From Candidatus Bathyarchaeota archaeon (GTDB lineage Archaea > Thermoproteota > Bathyarchaeia > TCS64): a DNA stretch of 8,304 nt. A program made the translations under genes and the position numbers. The stretch spans positions 1 to 8,304 of the forward strand of contig JABXKY010000224.1 of the NCBI GenBank assembly GCA_013619005.1, given 5' to 3'. The stretch's first letter is position 1, and each line of letters opens with the position of its first letter. A model generated the notes under the pieces. It had not been told where the DNA came from. It saw only the letters and a list, made by a program, of their open reading frames with translations, and ran no database searches. Shown piece after piece: positions 1 to 7,036 of this stretch.

Positions 1-74
1 TGGGCCACTGCATTGGCCATCTTCTCGGTGTTTCCGGTTTTGCTATCGTATATTATTACTATCTTCATTCTCAT
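1..74 (-). CDS. Flavodoxin-like FMN protein, N-terminal part only
   Basis: The reverse strand opens with ATG at 74 (a second in-frame ATG is at 68) and translates to about 24 residues before the window edge. It reads a short hydrophobic beta strand (KIVIIYDS) followed by SKTGNTEKMA, which fits the flavodoxin-fold FMN phosphate-binding loop (T/S-x-T-G-x-T) directly after strand 1. Flavodoxin-fold proteins carry electrons or reduce quinones and other acceptors in the cytoplasm. With only the N-terminus visible it cannot be sorted into flavodoxin, WrbA-like or multidomain flavoprotein. It is divergent from the radical SAM gene at 152. A TATA-like box lies on the same strand 25-32 bases before the start, which suggests a leaderless or nearly leaderless message. 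The fold is fairly sure; the exact function is open. Confidence 0.72.
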   Translation of the reverse strand, partial: MRMKIVIIYDSKTGNTEKMANAVA

Positions 75-98
75 CAATCGACCTTTGAAGTGTTTCTG

Positions 99-106
99 AA
101 AAATAT
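99..106 (-). promoter_or_regulatory. TATA-like box of the flavodoxin-like gene
   Basis: On the minus strand the sequence reads ATATTTTT, 25-32 bases before the ATG at 74. That is the usual archaeal TATA-to-start distance for a leaderless transcript. No clear Shine-Dalgarno sequence is seen. The call rests on position and base composition only. Confidence 0.4.
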
Positions 107-118
107 CTGACTCGGCGG

Positions 119-126
119 TTTATATA
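119..126 (+). promoter_or_regulatory. TATA box of the radical SAM gene
   Basis: TTTATATA here closely matches the archaeal TATA consensus and sits 26-33 bases before the GTG at 152. Transcription would begin at or within a few bases of the start codon, so a leaderless message is predicted. This also supports choosing the GTG start, since no ribosome binding site is visible before it. The run TTTATATATA is nearly symmetric and might also be read on the other strand. Confidence 0.65.
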
Positions 127-151
127 TAGGTCGACAACCTGCATTACTGTC

Positions 152-955
152 GTGAAAATCGGGGAGACCACCTGCAAGAGCATAATAAACAGCAGCGGGA
201 TCGAGGGAGTTGATTACGCCGTCAACCCGTATATTGGGTGCGCCCACGCCTGCACGTACTGCTACGCCAAGTTTATGACTAGGTGGTATCACAAGGGCGA
301 GAAGTGGGGCACTTTTGTTGACGTGAAAAAGAACGCTAGAGACTGCCTTCTAAAGGAAGTGGAGAAGAGGCGGAGGGGGGTGATCCTTTTCTCGAGCGTG
401 ACGGATGCGTATCAGCCAGCCGAGAAGAAGTATGGATTGACAAGGAGCCTGCTAGAAGTTCTCGTGGACCATGATTTCCCCGTGGAGATCCTCACGAAGT
501 CCTCTCTTGTCACCAGGGACATGGATATCCTGAGCAGGTTCGATGAGGTTGAGGTGGGGCTCACCGTCACCGCTTTCGATGAAAGGGTCAGGAGGGCTTT
601 TGAACCTGGAGCTTCACCGATCGAGGAACGCCTGGATGCGCTGAAACTGTTCAGCGATACTGGTATTCCAACATATGCGTTCTTGGGTCCTCTCCTCCCC
701 TACGTTTCCGAGGCAGGGTTTGAGGATTTACTGAATAGACTAGCGGAGTCTGTGGGCCGGGTGCTGGTTGACCGGCTGAACATCAAGGCGGGGAACTGGA
801 GGAACATCGAGGCAACACTGGAGAAACACTACCCTGAGATGCTTGGAGAGTTCAAGGCGGCATCAAAGGAGCTATCCGCTTACTATGATTCTCTGAGGGG
901 GAAAGTTAGACGGATGCTGGATGATAGAAGCATCCCTCACGATATTCTCTTTTAA
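152..955 (+). CDS. Radical SAM protein, SPL (spore photoproduct lyase-like) family
   Basis: The product is a 267-residue cytoplasmic protein. It carries a CX3CX2C cluster motif at Cys30, Cys34 and Cys37 (GCAHACTYCYAK), which binds the [4Fe-4S] cluster that cleaves S-adenosylmethionine. The following segments SSVTDAYQPAEKKYGLTR (about 81-98), VEILTKSSLVTRD (111-123) and EPGASPIEERL (151-161) are typical of the SPL-related radical SAM family (COG1533). That family is widespread in archaea and bacteria and mostly uncharacterised, so the name does not imply real spore photoproduct repair. The GTG start at 152 is supported by a TATA box about 28 bases upstream and by the protein beginning just before the conserved N-terminal region. 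It is divergent from a flavodoxin-like gene, which might supply the electron needed for SAM cleavage (inference). Its TAA stop overlaps the stop of the convergent VOC gene. The substrate is unknown. Confidence 0.9.
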   Translation: MKIGETTCKSIINSSGIEGVDYAVNPYIGCAHACTYCYAKFMTRWYHKGEKWGTFVDVKKNARDCLLKEVEKRRRGVILFSSVTDAYQPAEKKYGLTRSLLEVLVDHDFPVEILTKSSLVTRDMDILSRFDEVEVGLTVTAFDERVRRAFEPGASPIEERLDALKLFSDTGIPTYAFLGPLLPYVSEAGFEDLLNRLAESVGRVLVDRLNIKAGNWRNIEATLEKHYPEMLGEFKAASKELSAYYDSLRGKVRRMLDDRSIPHDILF

Positions 956-1317
956 TCCTTGAAAGGCGTCTCACAGACCTCTATGTCGTGTCCGCTTGGG
1001 TCCGTGAAATTCACAAGCCGCTTTCCAGGGCCTAGGCTCATTTCCCAGTACCCTATTCCCATTTCCTTTAGTTTGATGATGAAGGCGTCGTAATCACTCG
1101 TGTGTACGCCGAAATGGTTGTATTTTCCTGCCCCTGGTGTTCCAGGTACACCGCTCTGCTTTAACTGCAGTAGGGCAGAGCCCATATCCATGTGAACGAT
1201 ATGGATTCCGTGGTCGAAAAGCCGGCTGTGGACGGTGAACCCGAAAAGGGTCTCGTAGAAGCTTACCGCCTCTTCGAGGTTCTTAACATAGACTCCGACA
1301 TGGTCTAGGGTGTTCAT
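952..1317 (-). CDS. VOC/glyoxalase-fold protein, second gene of a pair
   Basis: This is a 121-residue single-domain protein of the vicinal oxygen chelate superfamily. It begins MNTLDHVGVYVKNLEEAVSFY, the typical first beta-alpha unit, and ends SGHDIEVCE. Likely metal ligands are His6, Gln51, His68 and Glu113, placed as in glyoxalase I and methylmalonyl-CoA epimerase relatives. The frame stays open back to 1413, but the extra 32 residues are unlike any VOC protein and overlap the upstream gene, so the ATG at 1317 is chosen. It lies 38 bases after the related gene at 1356-1718, and 17 of the first 29 residues match. VOC members include lyases, epimerases, dioxygenases and resistance proteins, so the substrate is not predictable. 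Its TAA shares TTAA with the convergent radical SAM gene. Confidence 0.85.
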   Translation of the reverse strand: MNTLDHVGVYVKNLEEAVSFYETLFGFTVHSRLFDHGIHIVHMDMGSALLQLKQSGVPGTPGAGKYNHFGVHTSDYDAFIIKLKEMGIGYWEMSLGPGKRLVNFTDPSGHDIEVCETPFKD

Positions 1318-1331
1318 ACGCCAACTAGAAG

Positions 1332-1346
1332 AATATAAACTAAAAA
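1332..1346 (-). promoter_or_regulatory. T-run and TATA-like segment between the two VOC genes
   Basis: In the 38-base gap the minus strand has TTTTT (1342-1346) just after the upstream stop, then TTTATATT (1332-1339). The T-run may terminate the first message and the AT-rich block may be a promoter for the second gene. TTTATATT alone lies a little too close to the ATG at 1317 (15-22 bases) for an ordinary leaderless start, so the box may be the combined TTTTTAGTTTATATT. Cotranscription of the two genes remains possible. Confidence 0.35.
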
Positions 1347-1355
1347 GGGATGGGG

Positions 1356-1718
1356 CTAGAAGTCTTTCTCCATGATTTCTATGACATGACCGTCTAGGTC
1401 GCTGAAGAAGCATAGGCTGCTCCCGTTGCCCATGGTCACGAGTCTTTTGGGTATCCCTTTCTCGTCAAGTTTAGCCACTGTTTCATCGAATTTTGGGTCA
1501 TGGAGTGCTACATGGCTCCAGTTCCCGTCTGGAGGCGCCGCTGGAGAACCCGGTCGCTGTACAAGCTCAAGGGTTCCTCCGCCTATATCGATCATGGATA
1601 TCTTTGCCTCGCCGCTGGTGAAGCTGTTCACTACCTTGAACCCAAAGAGTTCATCGTAGAAGTCAAGGCTTTTTTCTAGGTTTTTGACGTATATCCCGAT
1701 GTGGTTTAGATTTGCCAT
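1356..1718 (-). CDS. VOC/glyoxalase-fold protein, first gene of a pair
   Basis: This is a 120-residue single-domain vicinal oxygen chelate protein. MANLNHIGIYVKNLEKSLDFY forms the first beta-alpha unit, GGTLELVQRPG lies in the middle, WSHVAL starts the second half, and DLDGHVIEIME closes the fold. The expected metal ligands His6, Glu51, His69 and Glu114 are all present, so it is probably an active metalloenzyme. Such small proteins normally dimerise to form the active site. The ATG at 1718 gives the usual family length. It lies 48 bases after ppdK on the same strand, but with a T-run and its own TATA-like box between, so separate transcription is likely. The neighbour at 952-1317 is a paralogue that differs at the second ligand (Gln51 instead of Glu51). 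Substrate unknown. Confidence 0.87.
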   Translation of the reverse strand: MANLNHIGIYVKNLEKSLDFYDELFGFKVVNSFTSGEAKISMIDIGGGTLELVQRPGSPAAPPDGNWSHVALHDPKFDETVAKLDEKGIPKRLVTMGNGSSLCFFSDLDGHVIEIMEKDF

Positions 1719-1733
1719 ACAACATAGTTGGGT

Positions 1734-1748
1734 TTCTATTATTTAGAA
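1734..1748 (-). promoter_or_regulatory. TATA-like box of the first VOC gene
   Basis: The minus strand reads TTCTAAATAATAGAA, an AT-rich near-palindrome with ends TTCTA/TAGAA. The CTAAATAAT core is 20-28 bases before the ATG at 1718, where a TATA box for a leaderless or very short leader would lie. The symmetry could also mark a regulator site (inference). Confidence 0.45.
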
Positions 1749-1758
1749 TCAATGAGGG

Positions 1759-1763
1759 AAAAA
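1759..1763 (-). terminator. T-run terminator after ppdK
   Basis: Four bases after the ppdK stop codon the minus strand carries CTCTTTTTCCC, a five-T run without a preceding stable hairpin. Archaeal RNA polymerase stops at such T-runs. The run is short, so some read-through into the VOC genes is possible. Confidence 0.35.
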
Positions 1764-1766
1764 GAG

Positions 1767-4565
<2,799 letters not shown>

Positions 4566-4573
4566 TCTTGTAT

Positions 4574-4578
4574 TCTCC
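4574..4578 (-). promoter_or_regulatory. Shine-Dalgarno site of ppdK with TTG start
   Basis: The minus strand reads AGGAGAATACAAGATTG: an AGGAG complementary to the 16S rRNA tail, nine bases, then the TTG initiation codon at 4565. This decides the start, because no ATG or GTG fits the conserved N-terminus. A strong site with a weak start codon suggests a leadered message, in contrast to the leaderless-looking genes nearby. Confidence 0.6.
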
Positions 4579-4696
4579 TGTTAGGAGTGAGGATGCTTTT
4601 CCTGCTTTTACCAGTTGCGCTTGAAAGGTGAAGGGCTTGCGGCCTGGGCTCCTGTAACGGTAGAGGGCGGACAGCTGTGTGGGTTTGCATCAAGTA

Positions 4697-4742
4697 ACCG
4701 GTCATAAGCAAAAAAAATCTTTGATAGGCGGGGCTTACCGGT
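4697..4742. repeat. Imperfect inverted repeat upstream of ppdK
   Basis: ACCGGTCATAAGC (4697-4709) is matched by GCTTACCGGT (4733-4742), whose complement is ACCGGTAAGC, so the arms differ only by an extra CA or similar in the left arm. The 23-base centre holds an eight-A run. It lies in the probable ppdK promoter/leader zone and may be an operator or an RNA hairpin at the 5' end of the leader (inference). Confidence 0.4.
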
Positions 4743-4748
4743 ACGCAC

Positions 4749-4758
4749 ACGTATAAAA
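4749..4758. promoter_or_regulatory. TATA-like element, orientation uncertain
   Basis: The plus strand reads ACGTATAAAAAC and the minus strand GTTTTTATACGT. Read on the minus strand it would start transcription near 4726 and give ppdK a leader of about 160 bases. Read on the plus strand it would start near 4780 and drive a transcript without a protein gene through the palindromes and the hairpin element. Both readings fit archaeal TATA boxes; minus is the simpler choice because ppdK needs a promoter. Confidence 0.45.
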
Positions 4759-4765
4759 ACACAAG

Positions 4766-4782
4766 TATCCTGCTACAGGATA
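4766..4782. repeat. 7-3-7 palindrome next to TATA-like element
   Basis: TATCCTG-CTA-CAGGATA is a perfect inverted repeat with a three-base centre, eight bases beyond the TATA-like element. This size and symmetry are typical of a dimeric repressor or activator site. If plus-strand transcription starts near 4780 it would overlap the start site; for ppdK it would sit just upstream of the box, an activator position. The regulator is unknown. Confidence 0.5.
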
Positions 4783-4860
4783 TTTCAAAGTGAGGTGTAG
4801 TTCATACTACAAGAATATTAATGAATTTACCTGATGTTGTTAAAGTGTCGAGAACTAATA

Positions 4861-4872
4861 ATTGGACCCAAT
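4861..4872. repeat. ATTGG-N2-CCAAT palindrome, copy 1
   Basis: ATTGG-AC-CCAAT is a perfect 5-2-5 inverted repeat. The context TAATTGG...CAATAT is the same as in the copy at 4939-4950, 78 bases away; only the centre and flanking bases differ. The pair looks like two sites for one DNA-binding protein. Confidence 0.5.
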
Positions 4873-4876
4873 ATTT

Positions 4877-4888
4877 AATGGATCCAAT
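4877..4888. repeat. Degenerate ATTGG-N2-CCAAT copy
   Basis: AATGG-AT-CCAAT matches the 4861 and 4939 palindromes except for one base in the left arm, and contains the exact 8-base palindrome TGGATCCA. It starts 16 bases after copy 1. It is weaker evidence than the two exact copies. Confidence 0.35.
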
Positions 4889-4909
4889 TCCACTGTAGAT
4901 AAAACCAGA

Positions 4910-4923
4910 TTACCAAGTGGTAA
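4910..4923. repeat. 6-2-6 palindrome TTACCA-AG-TGGTAA
   Basis: This is a perfect 14-base inverted repeat with a two-base centre, the same spacing as the neighbouring ATTGG-N2-CCAAT sites but with a different arm. It lies between the second and third of those sites in the AT-rich block. It may be a protein-binding site. Confidence 0.45.
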
Positions 4924-4938
4924 ATTATCATTATTTTA

Positions 4939-4950
4939 ATTGGCACCAAT
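4939..4950. repeat. ATTGG-N2-CCAAT palindrome, copy 2
   Basis: ATTGG-CA-CCAAT is a perfect 5-2-5 inverted repeat and the second exact-arm copy of the site at 4861-4872. It lies 28 bases before the left arm of the long hairpin element. Confidence 0.5.
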
Positions 4951-4978
4951 ATCTGAGCGTGCACTTCAGCTACCCCTT

Positions 4979-5173
4979 GAGGTACTTGAGGTGAGGTTGT
5001 GGCTTAGCTTGAGGTAGCTGAGCTAGCTGGCTGGCTAGGTGATGGTACCTCAGAGGTGGTAGGTGGTGGTAGCTTGAGCTTAGCTTGTGGTAGGTGGGCT
5101 GGCTTGGTTAGGATACCCTAACGCAAGCGGTCAGCTACCTCAAGCTAAGCCACAACCTCACCTCAAGTACCTC
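4979..5173. repeat. 195-base element with perfect 43-base inverted arms
   Basis: The arms 4979-5021 and 5131-5173 are exact reverse complements over 43 bases, enclosing a 109-base loop. The left arm is G/T-rich and contains CTTGAGGT at 4985-4992 and 5008-5015. The match stops abruptly at both ends, and CCTT lies directly outside each end (4975-4978 and 5174-5177), as a short target-site duplication would. The loop contains a partial direct copy of the left arm (5078-5100) and two small hairpins (CTAGC/GCTAG at 5023-5038, GTTAGG/CCTAAC at 5107-5122). No protein is encoded. Possible readings are a MITE-like non-autonomous insertion, a long structured RNA, or a transcription or replication barrier. 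The repeat is certain; its role is not. Confidence 0.9.
5002..5100 (+). repeat. Degenerate direct repeat inside the hairpin element
   Basis: The 23 bases at 5002-5024 and those at 5078-5100 agree at 20 positions (both start GCTTAGCTTG), 76 bases apart, with looser similarity continuing on the 3' side (GGCTGGCTAGG against GGCTTGGTTAGG). The element therefore seems built from two diverged direct units plus one inverted copy of part of the first. The right arm could pair perfectly with unit one or partly with unit two. Confidence 0.6.
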
Positions 5174-5203
5174 CCTTAACCAGCACACCTACCATGCCGC
5201 GCA

Positions 5204-5213
5204 CCTCATGAGG
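5204..5213. repeat. 10-base palindrome CCTCATGAGG
   Basis: This is a perfect palindrome with no spacer, 30 bases beyond the hairpin element. It may be a binding site or chance. Nothing further was recognised between here and the DUF362 terminator except AT-rich sequence and an ACAATTGT palindrome at 5293-5300. Confidence 0.3.
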
Positions 5214-5375
5214 GGCGTTATATGTTCACGTATGTATAAGGGGTGAAAATCTGCACCATATGATTTAGGTTGTAGTTACGAACCAAAACCCTACAATTGT
5301 CAATCTAACGTCTTGAGAACTATATATCTAATTCAAATCAATGGTAAGTGAAAACAGGGTAACCTACTATTTGTG

Positions 5376-5382
5376 AAAAAAA
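5376..5382 (-). terminator. T-run terminator of the DUF362 gene
   Basis: Seven T residues follow directly after the TAA stop on the minus strand, without a hairpin. This is a good archaeal intrinsic terminator and would separate DUF362 transcription from the repeat region beyond. Confidence 0.6.
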
Positions 5383-6534
5383 TTAATCGAGCCCGCATGC
5401 CTCGCTGATGGCCGCACGCATCTTGTCGTTGTTGGGTGGGCATCCCACCGCGTAGCATCCCTTGTGCTGGTTTCTCTCCTGGCAGATGCCCATGATGACG
5501 GGCTTGTTGGTTAGCCCCTTGGGGACCTTGGCGTTGCTGCCCACCACGATGACCAGCTCCCTGATCTCCCCCATCTTCTTCATCTGCTCCAAGTCGTAGA
5601 ACACGCTGTGGATGGTGCCGTGGCATGCACTGCAAGCGCCGTCACTGATGACGGTAACCCCCTCCGCGAACTCCATCCCAGTCGGTGCCCTCTCGAACCT
5701 GTAGGTGTAGCTTGAGACCGGCTCGCCCACCACCTCAGGCTCCTGACCTAGGTCGATGATTCCGTTCGCCGCTGCCTCGACCAGGTAGTCAAGCTCTGCC
5801 TCGGTGAACCCCATGATCCTTGAGGCTATCCTGTCAAGTGCGTAGATGTCGGCGCTGGCTATGATGGTGTTGAGCTCCACCTTGGGGCCGAAACTGGGCC
5901 CCAGCCCCTCCATGGCCACGATAGCGTCGAGGACCGTTAGGTCCACGGGCACAGCCTTGTTGAGGTCCAGTATGCCCTTGACGACGCCTATCTTGTGGAA
6001 GTTACGCTTCATGTACCTGGGCAGGACCCCCTTGAGGTTCTTGACCCCCAAGGTGACGCTGAGCTGGTCGTGGGTCTTCATTACCGGCATGTTGATCCTG
6101 ACATCGGCGTCCATGAACTCCTTGGAAACCTCAACAACGTCGATGAGCAGCGGGTCCGGTACCTCCACCTTGACTATGGGGCTGTTATCGACATCCACTA
6201 TCTCGGCGCCGTTCTCCTCGGCCAGCGCCTTGATACCGCTGAGCTCCAGGGCCCTGCTGGTCTTTGTGAAGTATCCTGCCCCCTCGACCACCATGACCCT
6301 TGAGGCCCCGGCTTCGTTGCTGAGCTTGATCATGGCAGCCACCACGCGCTTGTCGGTGGTGACGCCTGGACCAGCGCCCTCCCCCGTGACCACGTTTGGC
6401 TTCAGCGCCACGGTGTCGCCGGGCTTGACGTATTTCTGGATTCCTCCGAGTAGGTCTATTGATTTCTTTACGAGCCCGTAGACCTCTTGGTCGGTGGGCT
6501 TATCCCTGCTCCTTACAACGGAAACCTTGCTCAT
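5383..6534 (-). CDS. DUF362 family protein with C-terminal cysteines
   Basis: The product has 383 residues and is probably cytoplasmic, since no signal peptide or membrane segment is seen. The family is recognised from GDTVALKPNVVTGEGAGPGVTT (about 39-60), the repeated alpha/beta units, and especially RINMPVMKTHDQLSVTLGVKNLKGVLP (146-172), the conserved DUF362 core. The C-terminal third has Cys301-x-x-Cys304 (GACSACHGT), Cys351, Cys360 and Cys365 (KGCYAVGCPPNN), which could bind an Fe-S cluster or zinc in place of the ferredoxin domain found in many relatives. The biochemical role of the family is not established. The ATG at 6534 gives the expected N-terminus, with an AT-rich box about 31-38 bases upstream. 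It is divergent from trmO across 80 bases. Confidence 0.88.
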   Translation of the reverse strand: MSKVSVVRSRDKPTDQEVYGLVKKSIDLLGGIQKYVKPGDTVALKPNVVTGEGAGPGVTTDKRVVAAMIKLSNEAGASRVMVVEGAGYFTKTSRALELSGIKALAEENGAEIVDVDNSPIVKVEVPDPLLIDVVEVSKEFMDADVRINMPVMKTHDQLSVTLGVKNLKGVLPRYMKRNFHKIGVVKGILDLNKAVPVDLTVLDAIVAMEGLGPSFGPKVELNTIIASADIYALDRIASRIMGFTEAELDYLVEAAANGIIDLGQEPEVVGEPVSSYTYRFERAPTGMEFAEGVTVISDGACSACHGTIHSVFYDLEQMKKMGEIRELVIVVGSNAKVPKGLTNKPVIMGICQERNQHKGCYAVGCPPNNDKMRAAISEACGLD

Positions 6535-6564
6535 ACATGTTCAACTACTACCTTTCCCGTGGTG

Positions 6565-6573
6565 ATAATAAAT
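6565..6573. promoter_or_regulatory. AT-rich box in the DUF362/trmO divergent promoter
   Basis: The minus strand reads TTTATTAT, 31-38 bases before the DUF362 ATG, fitting a TATA box and a leader of only a few bases. On the plus strand the same block (ATAATAAAT) is 42-50 bases before the trmO ATG and could serve it with a leader of about 18 bases; a weaker alternative for trmO is GTTAAAC at 6580-6586. Confidence 0.4.
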
Positions 6574-6614
6574 CATTCAGTTAAACACAAATCCGTGTAC
6601 GCCAACTCCAATGT

Positions 6615-7001
6615 ATGGGTACCGGCGAGGTCAGGTTCATAGGAACCGTTGTGGAGGTCAACGAAGATATCTCGGTCATCGAGATTGACCAGCGTTTCTG
6701 CCCCGGGCTTGACCAGCTGGACTCCTACAGCGAGCTGGATGTGCTCTTCTGGTTCCACTTCAGAGACGACGACAAGCACAGGAAAGTGCTGAAGGTGGTC
6801 CCAAGGAGGCACGGCGAGACCGAGCCGAGGGGGGTCTTTTCAACCCACAGTCCGTCAAGGCCGAACCCCATCGGGCTGACGCGGGTAGAGCTGGTCTCCC
6901 TTGATGGCTGTAGGGTGACCGTGAAGGGGCTTGACGCCTTCGAGGGGTCTCCCATCGTTGACCTGAAGGCCGTGTCGAAGCGAAGGCCTGGGTCTTCTTA
7001 G
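6615..7001 (+). CDS. trmO: tRNA t6A37 N6-methyltransferase TrmO (TsaA family)
   Basis: TrmO transfers a methyl group from S-adenosylmethionine to N6 of threonylcarbamoyladenosine at position 37 of certain tRNAs, which tunes decoding by tRNA-Thr. The 128-residue product shows the family's beta-barrel pattern: an N-terminal FIGTV strand, LDVLFWFHF (41-49), the hallmark GVFSTHSPSRPNPIGLT (73-89) that forms the SAM site, and LDAFEGSPIVDLKA (106-119). It lacks the longer C-terminal extension of the E. coli protein, as is common for the short archaeal form. The ATG at 6615 begins two residues before the conserved region; the overlapping ATG at 6611 is out of frame. It precedes fbp by 35 bases on the same strand, so they may be cotranscribed, though without an obvious functional link. 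Confidence 0.9.
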   Translation: MGTGEVRFIGTVVEVNEDISVIEIDQRFCPGLDQLDSYSELDVLFWFHFRDDDKHRKVLKVVPRRHGETEPRGVFSTHSPSRPNPIGLTRVELVSLDGCRVTVKGLDAFEGSPIVDLKAVSKRRPGSS

Positions 7002-7010
7002 AAATAATCA
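7002..7010 (+). promoter_or_regulatory. Possible TATA-like box before fbp
   Basis: AAATAATCA directly after the trmO stop is 27-35 bases before the GTG at 7037, where an archaeal TATA box would lie for a leaderless fbp message. The match is modest, and cotranscription with trmO is equally possible. Confidence 0.3.
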
Positions 7011-7036
7011 AAAGGACAGCCTGCACTACCCATACC

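Larger units (their letters stand above)
4566..5382. other. 817-base intergenic region rich in palindromes
   Basis: No convincing protein gene is found in this stretch between ppdK and the DUF362 gene. In order, it holds the probable ppdK leader (4566 to about 4726), an imperfect inverted repeat and a TATA-like element (4697-4758), a 7-3-7 palindrome, and an AT-rich block with 12-14-base palindromes (4861-4950). After these come a 195-base hairpin element (4979-5173), the 10-base palindrome CCTCATGAGG (5204-5213), and an AT-rich tail ending in the DUF362 terminator. The base composition swings sharply: AT-rich at 4800-4960, G/T-rich and C-poor at 4979-5112, then C-rich to about 5175. No tRNA-like cloverleaf and no regular CRISPR spacing were seen. 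Confidence 0.6.

Noticed and set aside
1318..1413. N-terminal extension of the second VOC gene
   Set aside because: These 32 codons are Arg/Ser/Leu-rich, overlap the preceding gene, and precede a perfect VOC N-terminus at 1317.
4979..5173. CRISPR array
   Set aside because: The repeats are inverted and degenerate, with no regular repeat-spacer pattern and no cas genes nearby.
4850..5322. Direct repeat GAGAACTA at 4850-4857 and 5315-5322
   Set aside because: An eight-base match in AT-rich sequence 465 bases apart is plausible by chance; it does not border the hairpin element symmetrically.
5250..5340. tRNA or C/D-box RNA in the AT-rich tail
   Set aside because: Short inverted matches such as GGTT/AACC exist near 5268-5284, but no cloverleaf, T-loop or paired C and D boxes can be assembled.
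5846..6481. Plus-strand frame of 211 codons opposite the DUF362 gene
   Set aside because: It is antisense to a recognised family gene and its product is low-complexity Ser/Thr/Leu without any motif.
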